The notes below the pieces were generated by a model. It saw nothing but the letters and a program-made list of their open reading frames with translations. It did not search any database and was not told the DNA's origin. The translations under genes and the position numbers were made by a program. DNA of 64,000 nucleotides from Novosphingobium sp. FSW06-99 (lineage in GTDB: Bacteria; Pseudomonadota; Alphaproteobacteria; Sphingomonadales; Sphingomonadaceae), in contig NZ_KQ954254.1 in NCBI RefSeq assembly GCF_001519065.1, positions 324,730-388,729 on the forward strand, read 5' to 3'. Shown here one piece after another: positions 51,275 to 60,415 of this stretch (the stretch's first letter is position 1; the number at the start of each line of letters is the position of its first letter).

Positions 51275-51764
51275 TCGCAGCTCCATTGGCGTCAAAGAAC
51301 TGCTTCATCTGCGGCGTCATGCCCTGCGGCTGACCCGGCTGCGGATGGGGAAAGCGGGCATAGACTTCCTGCCGGACGGTCATGGTAATGTCGGGGACCG
51401 CGCCATCGACGACGGCATTGGCGAGCAACACCACGGTGCCACCATGGGCATGGGCGCTGACCGTTTCATTGAGCGCCTTCAGGTAGGCAGTGGTCTGCGC
51501 CGAAACCTGATCGGCAGATGCGCCCGATCGGGCTTGGGCCTGCACATATTCTTGCACGAGGCCCGCCAATTGTACTTTGACGATATGGGGCGAGGCTCGC
51601 TTGATTTCGCAGATGGAATGGGTGGCCCAGGTCGCCCACAGCAGTGCGAGGCCTGCGACAACAAACAGAACGGGTTGCCGGAAATCGCGCGATGCCGGCG
51701 CTGGGGATCGGTCAGGAAGAGGCACCGCGGCCGAGCGCGTGCCTGCATCAATATCATTGTCCAT
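51258..51764 (-). CDS. trbI: TrbI, inner-membrane pilus assembly protein (F type)
   Basis: A 168-residue protein with an N-terminal Pro-rich cytosolic tip, one membrane helix (PVLFVVAGLALLWATWATHS) and a periplasmic region with VVLLANAVVDGAVPDITMTV as in F-type TrbI. ATG 51764 lies within the end of the upstream gene (11-base overlap). TrbI modulates pilus retraction in F. Confidence 0.85.
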   Translation of the reverse strand: MDNDIDAGTRSAAVPLPDRSPAPASRDFRQPVLFVVAGLALLWATWATHSICEIKRASPHIVKVQLAGLVQEYVQAQARSGASADQVSAQTTAYLKALNETVSAHAHGGTVVLLANAVVDGAVPDITMTVRQEVYARFPHPQPGQPQGMTPQMKQFFDANGAANGNGK

Positions 51765-52080
51765 GATCGTTCTCGGGCGAGGTGAGAGCACGCACCATTC
51801 CGGCGCGCCGAAAAAAGGAGACTGCGACGAAGGCCGCCGCGAACCCAAGCGTGACGATGTGGTTGAACTGGTCCTGCCGAGCGCCGCTCGCGACCACATA
51901 ACGGTCCGTCAGGTTGGCGAGCTGCGCCATGGTCAAGGGCAGCGAAAAGCTCCCCAGCGCGAAGGCGGCAAGCGCGATAATACCGGCTGCCGCGAGCGCA
52001 TTGACGGCAAGCCAGCCAAGCAGACGCAAGGTGCCGGCAGCGATTGCGCCCCAATCGGGGTAGTTTCGACGCACCGTCAT
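51754..52080 (-). CDS. Small membrane protein between traC and trbI
   Basis: A 108-residue protein with two predicted membrane helices (LLGWLAVNALAAAGIIALAA and VTLGFAAAFVAVSFF) separated by a polar segment. Start overlaps the traC stop by 4 bases. No F counterpart is recognised. It likely supports the secretion channel or pilus base, judging only from its place in the coupled operon. Confidence 0.75.
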   Translation of the reverse strand: MTVRRNYPDWGAIAAGTLRLLGWLAVNALAAAGIIALAAFALGSFSLPLTMAQLANLTDRYVVASGARQDQFNHIVTLGFAAAFVAVSFFRRAGMVRALTSPENDHGQ

Positions 52081-54626
52081 TGTGCCGCCGCCTTCAGGGG
52101 CGCGGCGCTTGCCGAATAGGCGACCGCCTCGATTGCCTCGGCCATCGAAAGGCCCCGCTCGACCTCGGCCTCAATGCGGGCGTAGGTCTGCGGACTCGAT
52201 GAATAGAGCGTCGCCGAGAAGGGATCGAGCACGAGCCGGCAAACGGTCTGGGTGTCGGGACCTCGGATCAGGATATCCGAATAATCAGTTCCGTTGCGCT
52301 TCAGCGACCGCAGCAGCGCGTCGGTGAAATTGTCCATCTCGAAGCGGTCGGACTTGCGAAAATCGGCGATGGTCTCGGGCTTTTGCTGGAGCACCACCAT
52401 CCAGTCGGAGTTCTCGAGCGCGGCCTTGGACCCACCAGATTTGTAAAAATCGTTGATCGATTGCGTGGCAGTGATCAGCGAGGAGCCATATTTGCGGCAG
52501 GTCCGTGAATAGGTCTCGACGAAATCGGCCATCGCGCCGCCTTTCAGCATCTGCCAAGCCTCATCGATGATGAGCGCCTTGGGGATCTGGCGATCGAGTT
52601 TGCGCATCGTTTGCGAGGCGACGAACATGATCGCCGTCAGAACGACGCTGCGCAGTTCCTCGCGCGAGGAGAGATCCGACAGTTCAAAGACCGTGAGATC
52701 GGCCGACATGTCGAGATTGGTGTCGCCGAGGAAAAAGGGTCCGTAGGTCCCTTTCGCTGAAAACGGCAGCAGAGCGGTGGCAAGATCGTCGGCCTGGGGA
52801 TGCCCCGCCTCGTGCAGGAGCGCCATCACACCATCGACAGTTCCATCCCGACCATCGCGCTCCCACACCGCATTTACGGCAGCATCGATCAGGCCCCGCT
52901 CAGTGTCGTCGAGGCGGTTTTCATAGCGGGCCATTTGCGAGACGATGGCCTTGAGCATCGCCATGCAATCGACGAGGTAATCCTCGTCTTCGTGGGCAAG
53001 GGTGAGGTCGATCATCCGAAAGGGGTTGATCGAGATGCCTGACGACAGCTTGAACTCGGTGAAGGTCCCGCCGAGCGCCTTGGCCATGTGCTCGAACGAG
53101 CGGCCGTCGTCGATGACGATTGTCTTGGCGCGCACGCCGGCCAGACTGGCGGTCAGGTCTTGCAGCAGCACCGATTTGCCCGAGCCCGATTTCCCGGCGA
53201 TCGCGACGTTGTGGTTCCCGGCACCATTCTGGAAGGGCGACCAGAACTGCGGCTGTCCGCGCCTGCCGATGAAGAGCAGGTGCGGAATGTGGCCGCCATT
53301 GTATTCGCCCTGCACCGGGGCGAGCGACGCGACGTTGGCAGAAAGCACCGTGCGGAACCGGCGCATTCGCGCAAGGTCGATCGAGAGGCCATCGGCCAGC
53401 ATCAGTGGAAACGAAGCCATGAGACCGCCCAGTTGCAGGTAGGTCTCATCGATCAGGTCCCATCCTGCGGCCTTGTAGATCGCCTTCAGCGTCCGCTCAT
53501 TGACGTCACCACGACCAGCAGGGGAGACCATGGTCACGCTGTAATAGATCTGCACCAGCTTCTGGCCGAGCCGGACCTGCTGCTGGACATGTTGCCATTC
53601 GGCCGACTGGGTCTTGAGCGACGGCACCAGCTTGGCGGCTTTGCCATCGGCGAGCGAGGTCGTGCGGGTGAACTTCCACCCGGCTTTCGCCTCCGAAACG
53701 TCGGCGGCGGGAATTTTACCCGAGATCGACTGAAGGACCGGGCACGGCAGGCAGAGTTTCGGATTGAAGACGTCGCCGATGACCTTCTGGGTGTCCCAGG
53801 GTGCCCAGCGCTCAGGGAAATAACGCACCGACATGGTGCGAACGTCGAATTCGTGCGGCGAATAGTCGGCCAACTCTGGCGCACCGTCTACGATCACGCC
53901 GGAAGGGCGCAGCGAAGGGGCCTGGAGGATCAGCCGGTCCCGCTCGACGCGGGTGACGAGATCGCGCCGCACGCATTGCTCGTTGATCGGATCGAATGGG
54001 CTGTAGTCAGGGGCGTCGTCGCCTGCGCCTGTCGAGGGGCATACTACATCGTCAATGAAGCGGATGAGGTCCGTTGGTTCAACCACGCGGCTCGCGACGT
54101 TGATCGAATCGAAAGCAGATATGATCCCCTCGCGTACTGAGCCCAATTGCTCGGAACTGATGCTGGCGCCCTGGCCAACGCCAACCGCGAAGAGCACTCG
54201 AAAGTGCCGCAGGTGAAACGGGCCATCGCCGGCAAGCGTGGTCCAGGCGCCCTTGCGAAGCAGTTCGAGCCGATATCGCGCGAGCTTGTCGAACACCTGT
54301 CCTGCCCGCACCCGCGGCAGAGCCCATTCTTGCAGCTTCTCGGCAATCCTGGGCGACGCATAATTGATGATCTGGAATTCGCAGCCGGGCAGCAGCACGT
54401 CCGAAAAGATCGAATTCAGAATGTCGGAAATACGCTCGTCGGCACCGATCAGCGGGGCCAGTTCAAGAATGAAGCCCTTGGAGCGGGTCAGGTGGAAGAG
54501 CTGTTCGGTCGGATTGTAGGCGCGATACCCCAGGAAATTGGCGAGCATCGGCACCTCCCGAGCTCCCGGCCTGCGCTCGGGCGTTTGGTCATCACCCGTC
54601 ACCAATTCAACAAAGCGCGAAAGCAT
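52077..54626 (-). CDS. traC: TraC, VirB4-class ATPase of the secretion channel
   Basis: An 849-residue cytoplasmic ATPase required for pilus assembly. The N-terminal TraC domain is followed by the P-loop VAIAGKSGSGKSVLLQDL at about residue 480, then Walker B ALIIDEAWQMLKGG at about 683 and a VirB4-type YSRTCRKYGSSLITATQS motif. Its start is 6 bases from the traV stop. Length is normal. Confidence 0.96.
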   Translation of the reverse strand: MLSRFVELVTGDDQTPERRPGAREVPMLANFLGYRAYNPTEQLFHLTRSKGFILELAPLIGADERISDILNSIFSDVLLPGCEFQIINYASPRIAEKLQEWALPRVRAGQVFDKLARYRLELLRKGAWTTLAGDGPFHLRHFRVLFAVGVGQGASISSEQLGSVREGIISAFDSINVASRVVEPTDLIRFIDDVVCPSTGAGDDAPDYSPFDPINEQCVRRDLVTRVERDRLILQAPSLRPSGVIVDGAPELADYSPHEFDVRTMSVRYFPERWAPWDTQKVIGDVFNPKLCLPCPVLQSISGKIPAADVSEAKAGWKFTRTTSLADGKAAKLVPSLKTQSAEWQHVQQQVRLGQKLVQIYYSVTMVSPAGRGDVNERTLKAIYKAAGWDLIDETYLQLGGLMASFPLMLADGLSIDLARMRRFRTVLSANVASLAPVQGEYNGGHIPHLLFIGRRGQPQFWSPFQNGAGNHNVAIAGKSGSGKSVLLQDLTASLAGVRAKTIVIDDGRSFEHMAKALGGTFTEFKLSSGISINPFRMIDLTLAHEDEDYLVDCMAMLKAIVSQMARYENRLDDTERGLIDAAVNAVWERDGRDGTVDGVMALLHEAGHPQADDLATALLPFSAKGTYGPFFLGDTNLDMSADLTVFELSDLSSREELRSVVLTAIMFVASQTMRKLDRQIPKALIIDEAWQMLKGGAMADFVETYSRTCRKYGSSLITATQSINDFYKSGGSKAALENSDWMVVLQQKPETIADFRKSDRFEMDNFTDALLRSLKRNGTDYSDILIRGPDTQTVCRLVLDPFSATLYSSSPQTYARIEAEVERGLSMAEAIEAVAYSASAAPLKAAAQ

Positions 54627-54632
54627 GGCCGA

Positions 54633-55376
54633 TCAGCTCCCCTTCGGTGGGAAACTGGCACCGGTCTGATCTGGCGCGGGACCGGACTTCGGTGCGTCAG
54701 CCTGCGCCGGTGGTATCTTCGTAGTCGACAGGATCTGTTTGACCTGGTCCTTGATCGTACCCAGTGGATCTGGCGCGCCAGCATCAGCTGCTCGTCCTGC
54801 ACCAACAAGTGTGGCATCCGGGTTGACGATGCTTTGGGCGTGGCGGTTTCCCGGCACCACAGCCCGTGGAGCCGAACTGAGAAGACCGTTATCCGGCGCC
54901 ATCTCGGCAACACCGAGCAAGCTGGTGCTTTCGCCAGCGCCCAACTGGCGTGCGCTAAACGGTATCGCTGTGGTCACCTGCATCGGCGGAAGATCGACGG
55001 CTGCATAGGCCGCCGTTCGGGGATGGACCTGCCCCAAACTGTCGCGCCAGGCTGGAAAAACAACCTTAATTGTCGGACGCACCCCCGGAACGAAGATCGC
55101 ACCTTTGCCGGTTCCAGACTTCGTCGCGACCGCCTGCGTCGGCCTTGCCGATTCAGAATATGTCGCGGCCGACGCTTCACCACCGTCTCCGGGCCGGACA
55201 TCCTGGCCGCCGATCGCGCGGATCGCATCATCGTCGATCGTCGTCGATGGCGCGCATGTTCCATGCGGAGCGGCGCAGACAAAGCCGCCCTTGATGTTAG
55301 AGTGCAGGAGCGAGCAGCCCGACAGGGCGCTTGCACCGATCAATAGGAGAGTGAGCCTGCCACGCATGTGTGTCAT
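54633..55376 (-). CDS. traV: TraV, outer-membrane core-complex lipoprotein
   Basis: A 247-residue protein with a lipoprotein signal peptide (LTLLLIGASALSGCSLL, lipidated Cys about residue 21) and a second conserved Cys pair (GGFVCAAPHGTC). The rest is Pro/Ala/Ser-rich. TraV joins TraK and TraB to form the channel spanning the periplasm. Its start overlaps the dsbC stop by 4 bases. Confidence 0.92.
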   Translation of the reverse strand: MTHMRGRLTLLLIGASALSGCSLLHSNIKGGFVCAAPHGTCAPSTTIDDDAIRAIGGQDVRPGDGGEASAATYSESARPTQAVATKSGTGKGAIFVPGVRPTIKVVFPAWRDSLGQVHPRTAAYAAVDLPPMQVTTAIPFSARQLGAGESTSLLGVAEMAPDNGLLSSAPRAVVPGNRHAQSIVNPDATLVGAGRAADAGAPDPLGTIKDQVKQILSTTKIPPAQADAPKSGPAPDQTGASFPPKGS

Positions 55377-56206
55377 GCGCCTCCCTTCAGCCAGGCTTCC
55401 AGAAACTCGCGAGGCCGAAAGCCGAGAACGACGGCCCCGTCGTCGCGAACGATCACCGGCGTTCCACTGAACCCGTGCGTTCCGGCGAAACGCTCGTTGG
55501 CATCAAGCCCGCTGGTATCGCAGGCCCGCTTGGGCACATCCTGATCGCTGTAAGCCTTGTCGACTGCGTTTGCCCGGTCCTCGGCGCAGATCACCGCATC
55601 GGAGATCGCGCGCGTGCCAAGCACCGAGATCGGCCGCTCGCTGACGCGAACACCCATAGTCTTCAAAGTCTGGTGCAGCATGCGGCAATAGCCGCAATGG
55701 AAATCGCTGAAGACAGTCACGTGCGGGCCCGCTCCGCCCCACTCGATGGCCCCTGATGCTGGAAGTTCGGTCACCGAAACCTTCTGCGCCGGGCTTTGCA
55801 CAGGGGATGGGGTTGTGCCGCTGCGGGGCTGGGGGGCATAGGCGGCGTCTTCGGCCGAACCATGGACTGATGCCGCACCGCCAAGAAGCAGATCCGGGTT
55901 GATTTCGAGCAACCTAGCCGCCGTAATGTCCTGGCGGGTTTCCATGTCATAGACCCGTCCCACGATCAGATATCGAGCGGACGGATCGACGTAGAAGACG
56001 TTGCTGCCTGCCTGCACCTCGCAGATGCCGGGTATCTTCGCACAATCCACATTCGAGACCTGCGTGCGCGGCAGCCGCGCGGCTATCGCGTGACCGACCG
56101 CCTGCGCGTTCATTGTCCCGGCCAGGTTCGGTCCAGCAAGACTCGGTGACGAATGCGTTGCCAGTGCGGCAAACGCGGTGAGGCCAAGGAATTTCAAACC
56201 TGTCAT
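55373..56206 (-). CDS. dsbC: DsbC-type periplasmic thiol-disulfide isomerase
   Basis: A 277-residue exported protein with signal peptide (LKFLGLTAFAALATHSSPSLA), an N-terminal dimerisation domain including DPSARYLIVGRVYDMETRQD, and a thioredoxin domain with FSDFHCGYCRMLHQ (C171-GY-C174) and cis-Pro in GFSGTPVIV. It would reshuffle disulfides in TraN, TraU, TraH and TraF, all Cys-rich products of the same operon. Confidence 0.95.
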   Translation of the reverse strand: MTGLKFLGLTAFAALATHSSPSLAGPNLAGTMNAQAVGHAIAARLPRTQVSNVDCAKIPGICEVQAGSNVFYVDPSARYLIVGRVYDMETRQDITAARLLEINPDLLLGGAASVHGSAEDAAYAPQPRSGTTPSPVQSPAQKVSVTELPASGAIEWGGAGPHVTVFSDFHCGYCRMLHQTLKTMGVRVSERPISVLGTRAISDAVICAEDRANAVDKAYSDQDVPKRACDTSGLDANERFAGTHGFSGTPVIVRDDGAVVLGFRPREFLEAWLKGGA

Positions 56207-56218
56207 GGCAAACTTCCC

Positions 56219-57562
56219 TCAGTTGCGGATGAACACGCCGTCGAGGAACACCACCTCGACATCGAGGCCGGTCGGCATTTCGACGACTGGCTGGTACTGC
56301 TCGGCGCGCTCGATCAGATATTTGGAGACCATATCGGCGGACTGGGCGACGCCCTGGCCGAGGCCGCCTTGGGCGATGTCGGTCGGCGACAATGTCGAAC
56401 GCTGTCCATTCACATTGACCGAAGGCGCGGTCAGAAGGCTCTGCGAATTGGCGGAAAATCCGCGCCCGAAACCGCCAAGTGCACCGGCGACAAAGGCCTG
56501 GGTCACGAGGTTGCCCGATCGGCTCACAACCCGTCCGCGTACGCCGGTCTTGCCGCCGAAGGCGATGAAGCCTTTGACCTCGCTCACCGCCACACGCCCG
56601 CCTGGCTGCGGGCAGGTCATGCGCTGGAGCTTCACGTAAACCTTCTCGGAGCTGAGGTCCGCCATGGCGGCGCCATTGACCATGCAGCCAACGATATTGG
56701 TCTTGAGCAGCTTGCCCTGCGCATAGACTGACCTGGCCTGCCCGGTGATCCGCAGGACCACCGGCAAGGGATCGGTCTGGCTCTTGGTGTTGGCCGTCGC
56801 ATCGACGCCCACCACCACTTTTGCCGTCGCGATCGAGTTCGGCGGCAGATAATTCTCGCTGTCGGTGAACTGCGTGGTTTTCGCAGGGACCATGCGCGTG
56901 GCCGTTCCCGACGCATCACCGCTAAATGCGATCAGCCGGACTTCGCTTGCTCGCGTTGCCGGCGAAGCTGCCAATGGTTCCGCGCCCGCGGCTGGACCCC
57001 CGGGCCCTTGTGGCGCAGTACCAGCACGCTGATACGTGCCGGGCGCACCAGCACCATAGAGCGACGTCGGCCCGGCAGTTGCACGCTGCATTTGCGTCGA
57101 GAGCGCAGAAATTTGGGAGCGCAATTGGTCGTTTTCGGTCTGGTAGGCCGAGAGAACCTTCGTGCCGTCGGTCTTGAGCGACTGGTTCTGACCCTGAAGA
57201 TCCTGAATCTGCTTTTGCAGTTGGTCGATGCGAGTGCTGTCGCTCTGGAGCGATTTGATCTCGGACCCTTGGGTGCTGATCTGGTTTTCCGAGAGCGCCA
57301 TCCACTCCTTGTCGGCCATGGAGCGATTGACCATGTCGTCGGTGGAAATCTTCACCGACTTCGTCTGGTCGGTTTGTGCCGTCTGCGTCGGCTCGCTGGA
57401 CGGCGTGCCAGTAATCCACCAGATGCCGGCAAGAACGAGTGTCCCGCCGAGCGCATACATCGCGATCCGCTGGCGCTTTCGGGTAACCGCGTTGCGATCG
57501 AGATCATCGCTTACCGAGGGCGCAGCTGTGTCGGCCAAACCTTTTCCGAGAGAATTCTTCAT
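56219..57562 (-). CDS. traB: TraB, channel scaffold protein (VirB10-like)
   Basis: A 447-residue protein anchored by one N-terminal helix (IAMYALGGTLVLAGIWWITG), then a coiled coil (about 90-165, QIQDLQGQNQSLKTDGTK) and a Pro/Gly-rich stretch. The C-terminal VirB10-type domain contains TQFTDSENYLPPNSIATAKV and EVVFLDGVFIRN. TraB spans both membranes. Start overlaps the traK stop by 4 bases. Confidence 0.95.
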   Translation of the reverse strand: MKNSLGKGLADTAAPSVSDDLDRNAVTRKRQRIAMYALGGTLVLAGIWWITGTPSSEPTQTAQTDQTKSVKISTDDMVNRSMADKEWMALSENQISTQGSEIKSLQSDSTRIDQLQKQIQDLQGQNQSLKTDGTKVLSAYQTENDQLRSQISALSTQMQRATAGPTSLYGAGAPGTYQRAGTAPQGPGGPAAGAEPLAASPATRASEVRLIAFSGDASGTATRMVPAKTTQFTDSENYLPPNSIATAKVVVGVDATANTKSQTDPLPVVLRITGQARSVYAQGKLLKTNIVGCMVNGAAMADLSSEKVYVKLQRMTCPQPGGRVAVSEVKGFIAFGGKTGVRGRVVSRSGNLVTQAFVAGALGGFGRGFSANSQSLLTAPSVNVNGQRSTLSPTDIAQGGLGQGVAQSADMVSKYLIERAEQYQPVVEMPTGLDVEVVFLDGVFIRN

Positions 57563-58392
57563 GGCCGATCTCCCGAACCGGCAGAGCGGACGATGACGAA
57601 GGCGGTTGTTTCCTGGCCTGCCTCAAGTTTTGGATTGGTGATGCTTACCGCAACCGCGTCGGCGGGTGCGACTTGATCTTCGCTCAGCACAATCGGTTTG
57701 CCGCTAGTGTTGGCAATTTTGAGCAGCTTGCCGGTGAACGAGGCCCCGGCATATTGCCCAACCAGTTGCACCTTGGTCGCCCCCATATTGACAGGGGCAA
57801 GCACGCGCCACGTGATGTCGTAGCCTTCGACGGGCTTCTGAGCATACATCGCCGCGATCAGCCGCGCTGCCGTCTCTTGAGCGGAAAGGTTGGCAGGCCA
57901 ACGCTCACCGATGGATGCCGGCTGTTCGCTATCGGCATTGGCGACGAAGACCTGTTTGGCGTCAGCACCGGCAACGGTGCAGACGAATTTGTAGACGAAG
58001 CCTTTGCGCGTGGTGCCGAAGAACGAGATCGACGGCTTGGAGAAGCCCGAGCCCACCGACAGATAAATGTCACCGCGCAGCGGCTCGTTGACGACCTGGA
58101 AATCCTCGGCGGGATTGCCAGTCTGAACCTTTGATACCGAAGCGAACTGATCATCCTTCAAGGTGACGCGCGTCAGATCCTTGAGCGACGCATCGCAATG
58201 GACGGTGCCATTGTCTGCGGCGAGGACATTCTGATCGGCAAAGGCGGGCTCTGCCATTCCGCCCAAACCCAAACCCAATAGCGACACACCGATCAGGCTT
58301 GCGCGACACTTGACCCGGGCGGCAAGCGCCGTTCCGGCAGAAATTTCCAGCGATGCCATGAGGTTCAACCCTTGTGCGGTTCCGGCCGTCAT
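57559..58392 (-). CDS. traK: TraK, secretin-like channel protein (VirB9-like)
   Basis: A 277-residue exported protein (signal SLIGVSLLGLGLGGMAEPAFA), then beta-rich TraK domain with FQVVNEPLRGDIYLSVGSGF and FVYKFVCTVAGADAKQVFVA. It binds TraV and TraB at the outer membrane. The ATG at 58392 overlaps the traE stop (ATGA); an internal ATG at 58359 would shorten the leader. Confidence 0.93.
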   Translation of the reverse strand: MTAGTAQGLNLMASLEISAGTALAARVKCRASLIGVSLLGLGLGGMAEPAFADQNVLAADNGTVHCDASLKDLTRVTLKDDQFASVSKVQTGNPAEDFQVVNEPLRGDIYLSVGSGFSKPSISFFGTTRKGFVYKFVCTVAGADAKQVFVANADSEQPASIGERWPANLSAQETAARLIAAMYAQKPVEGYDITWRVLAPVNMGATKVQLVGQYAGASFTGKLLKIANTSGKPIVLSEDQVAPADAVAVSITNPKLEAGQETTAFVIVRSAGSGDRP

Positions 58393-58952
58393 TTTGCCGG
58401 GTCCGCCTTTGCAATCATGCCGAAGCCGACGAGTTTCAGGGACACGCCGTTATAGGACCAGGTGAAGCGGAAGGTCCGATGCGCGTTTGTGACCTCCTTG
58501 GAGGCAACGACAGTATGCACGGTGCCGCCCACGTCGCTTTGAAGATGGGCCGGGTCGACTTGCAGCATATCCGGTGTGAAAAACTGGGTGATTTGTGAGC
58601 CTTGTTGCTCAGCAACGATCTTCATCAGGTCCTTCTTGACCTGCCCTCGCGCCCGCTCGTCGGTCAGATCGAGGATGGAATTCATCCACCAGGCCAGCGA
58701 TTCCGGCGAGCGGTTGAGCGCAACCGCGGCGACGTCCCGGGTGACCATCTCAAGGTATGCGGGCGAAACCGCCACGCTGCTCAGCGTCACCGGCGTGCGT
58801 AAGGTTGGCACCAGCACAATCTCACGGTCGCGCCGCTGCGCGACCACGAATGTCCCTGCCAGCAGCAGGCCGAGAGCGAGCGCAGCCACTGCCAGTGCAT
58901 TGCGTTGCCGCAGTACGCGCTGTGCATGGCCGTGGGCGAGATCGAGATCCAT
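58389..58952 (-). CDS. traE: TraE, channel protein (VirB5/8-like position)
   Basis: A 187-residue protein with an N-terminal membrane helix (ALAVAALALGLLLAGTFVVA) and the TraE region SSVAVSPAYLEMVTRDVAAV, SPESLAWWMNSILDLTD, then a periplasmic beta-rich end (FRFTWSYNGVSLKLVGFG). It starts 3 bases after the traL stop. Confidence 0.95.
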   Translation of the reverse strand: MDLDLAHGHAQRVLRQRNALAVAALALGLLLAGTFVVAQRRDREIVLVPTLRTPVTLSSVAVSPAYLEMVTRDVAAVALNRSPESLAWWMNSILDLTDERARGQVKKDLMKIVAEQQGSQITQFFTPDMLQVDPAHLQSDVGGTVHTVVASKEVTNAHRTFRFTWSYNGVSLKLVGFGMIAKADPAK

Positions 58953-58955
58953 GGC

Positions 58956-59240
58956 TCAGCCGGCCAGGACGCGAAGATGTGACGGGGGCAAACACTTCAG
59001 GCCGAAGAACTCACCCGGCAGATGCCAGTACCCAAAATGCAGGATCCAGGACATCGACCTGCCAGCTCGTAGCTTGCGATAACCGAACCAGGCCGCGGTG
59101 GAGATGATCAGCCCGATAACGATATGCTGGGCCATGATCCCCCAGACAAAGGGGATGACCATCACGAGGAATTCATCAAGCGTCCAGAACCCGATCAACT
59201 CGGGATCATCCAGATGCTTGGGAATAGCATAGCGTTCCAT
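58956..59240 (-). CDS. traL: TraL, small inner-membrane channel protein (VirB3-like)
   Basis: A 94-residue protein: MERYAIPKHLDDPELIGFW start, two membrane helices (FLVMVIPFVWGIMAQHIVIG and LIISTAAWFGYR) and the family end LHFGYWHLPGEFFGLKCLPP. It is separated from traA by 85 bases that contain a hairpin. Length is standard for the family. Confidence 0.96.
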   Translation of the reverse strand: MERYAIPKHLDDPELIGFWTLDEFLVMVIPFVWGIMAQHIVIGLIISTAAWFGYRKLRAGRSMSWILHFGYWHLPGEFFGLKCLPPSHLRVLAG

Positions 59241-59279
59241 TGCTGCCCGCCGTCACATGAGTTTCGTGGGGGAAGGTGA

Positions 59280-59319
59280 GCCCGGTCCAGCCTCTGGGGG
59301 GGAAGGCGACTGGCCGGGC
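59280..59319 (-). repeat. Hairpin between traA and traL
   Basis: On either strand, 59280-59290 (GCCCGGTCCAG) pairs with 59310-59319 (CTGGCCGGGC) with one bulged base and a 19-base loop. It starts 6 bases past the traA stop. A hairpin after the pilin gene would protect the pilin mRNA from 3' decay and lower downstream expression, fitting high pilin demand. Confidence 0.6.
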
Positions 59320-59325
59320 TTCTTG

Positions 59326-59646
59326 TCAGATGGTGGCAGTCACCATGGCGGTGACGATCGGCACGCCGGTGCCGGCAGCGACACCAGTGCCAACGGGCAC
59401 GGCAACTTGGCCGAGCGAGAAGCGACCGGACGCGAGGCCCACGATGCCCCCGGCGAGGCTGAGCACAGTGATCACCTTGCCGCCCGAACCCGAAAGGAAG
59501 TTCGTGAACTGGGTGAGCGCGGTGCCAAACGTGGTGTCGGTGCCGGCATAGGCCGCCGGCGCGATCATGACTGCCGCCACAACGGCAGGCACGAGGTAGC
59601 TCAGGAGCGATGCGCGATTTCGCGCATCCAAAGACGCAGTCGACAT
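59326..59646 (-). CDS. traA: TraA-type pilin precursor
   Basis: A 106-residue precursor with a leader (LLSYLVPAVVAAVMIAPAAYA, cleavage after AYA at about residue 35), giving a mature peptide of about 70 residues with two hydrophobic helices (VITVLSLAGGIVGLASG and VAVPVGTGVAAGTGV), the F-pilin layout. AAAGGA precedes the ATG at 59646. It is the first gene of the tra operon. Confidence 0.9.
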   Translation of the reverse strand: MSTASLDARNRASLLSYLVPAVVAAVMIAPAAYAGTDTTFGTALTQFTNFLSGSGGKVITVLSLAGGIVGLASGRFSLGQVAVPVGTGVAAGTGVPIVTAMVTATI

Positions 59647-59931
59647 GGGAATGTCCTTTCGGGGTTGAATGGCGGCATCACTCGTCTGCCGATCCCGAAA
59701 TTCCGTTCGCCCGTGCCTATCCGGCAAGGTCGTGAGTCCTATTAAGATAATTATTTCGCCGAAAATTGTAGGATAAGCCTTCAACTGCTCGACTCGGCCC
59801 ACCGCTGCGCGCGTTGCGCGCAACTCTGGGCGATGAGGGCCACCAAGGGCGCGCATAGCGCCCGCTACTGGGCGCAAAGCGCCCACCAATGGGCAGAAAA
59901 GGCATCACACGAAACAACTGGGCAGAGGCGT
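59647..59931. promoter_or_regulatory. Divergent tra promoter region with GGGCG repeats
   Basis: The region separates traA (minus) from a regulator-like gene (plus). A possible traA promoter on the minus strand is TTATCC (59771-59776) and TAATTA (59748-59753) with a 17-base spacer. Further upstream, two perfect palindromes GGGCGC-N5-GCGCCC (59847-59863) and GGGCGC-N3-GCGCCC (59870-59884) lie 22 bp apart, and single GGGC(G/A) boxes at 59828, 59891 and 59920 flank them. This is a likely operator array. Confidence 0.55.
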
Positions 59932-60324
59932 ATGGGAAAGGGTGTTTCGAACGCAAAATCCCACGCGGCGGCCCCAGCCCAGGCGACACATCGCGTGCAC
60001 GTAAACGCGCTGACATTTCGGGCACTCAGCGAAGCGCTGTTCAATATTTCCGTGCATGAGCATGTCACGTGTTCCCCACGACGGTTGCTCACCAAGGTTC
60101 TGACTGATCCCGACAATCACATTTTCAATCTGTCGGTCAATGAGTTGGAGGACATTTGCAATGCTGATGCGCTCATCGGCACGATCCGCCTCAACATTCG
60201 AATCGATTCCATCGTCAACGATCGGCTGCGCGAATTTCGTGAATATGCCGAAGCGCAACTTGGCCGCCCGGCCAGTGTGCTCGAAGCCATCAATGCCTGT
60301 ATCTACGTGACCAACCGCAACTGA
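59932..60324 (+). CDS. Probable DNA-binding regulator next to traA (ribbon-helix-helix-like end)
   Basis: A 130-residue basic protein. The C-terminal 55 residues (IRLNIRIDSIVNDRLREFRE then GRPASVLEAINACI) look like a strand followed by two helices, as in ribbon-helix-helix regulators. The N-terminal part has no recognised domain. The ATG at 59932 has AGAGG close upstream. Because it is divergent from traA and next to a palindrome array, it is a good candidate regulator of the transfer operon. Confidence 0.6.
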   Translation: MGKGVSNAKSHAAAPAQATHRVHVNALTFRALSEALFNISVHEHVTCSPRRLLTKVLTDPDNHIFNLSVNELEDICNADALIGTIRLNIRIDSIVNDRLREFREYAEAQLGRPASVLEAINACIYVTNRN

Positions 60325-60415
60325 TATTTGCTGCGAATATGGACCGTTAACAGTCTTGACAGACCCGTCACGTGATCCCGACTTTGGCTCACGGGGCGAG
60401 GAGGCGAGGGGTTTT

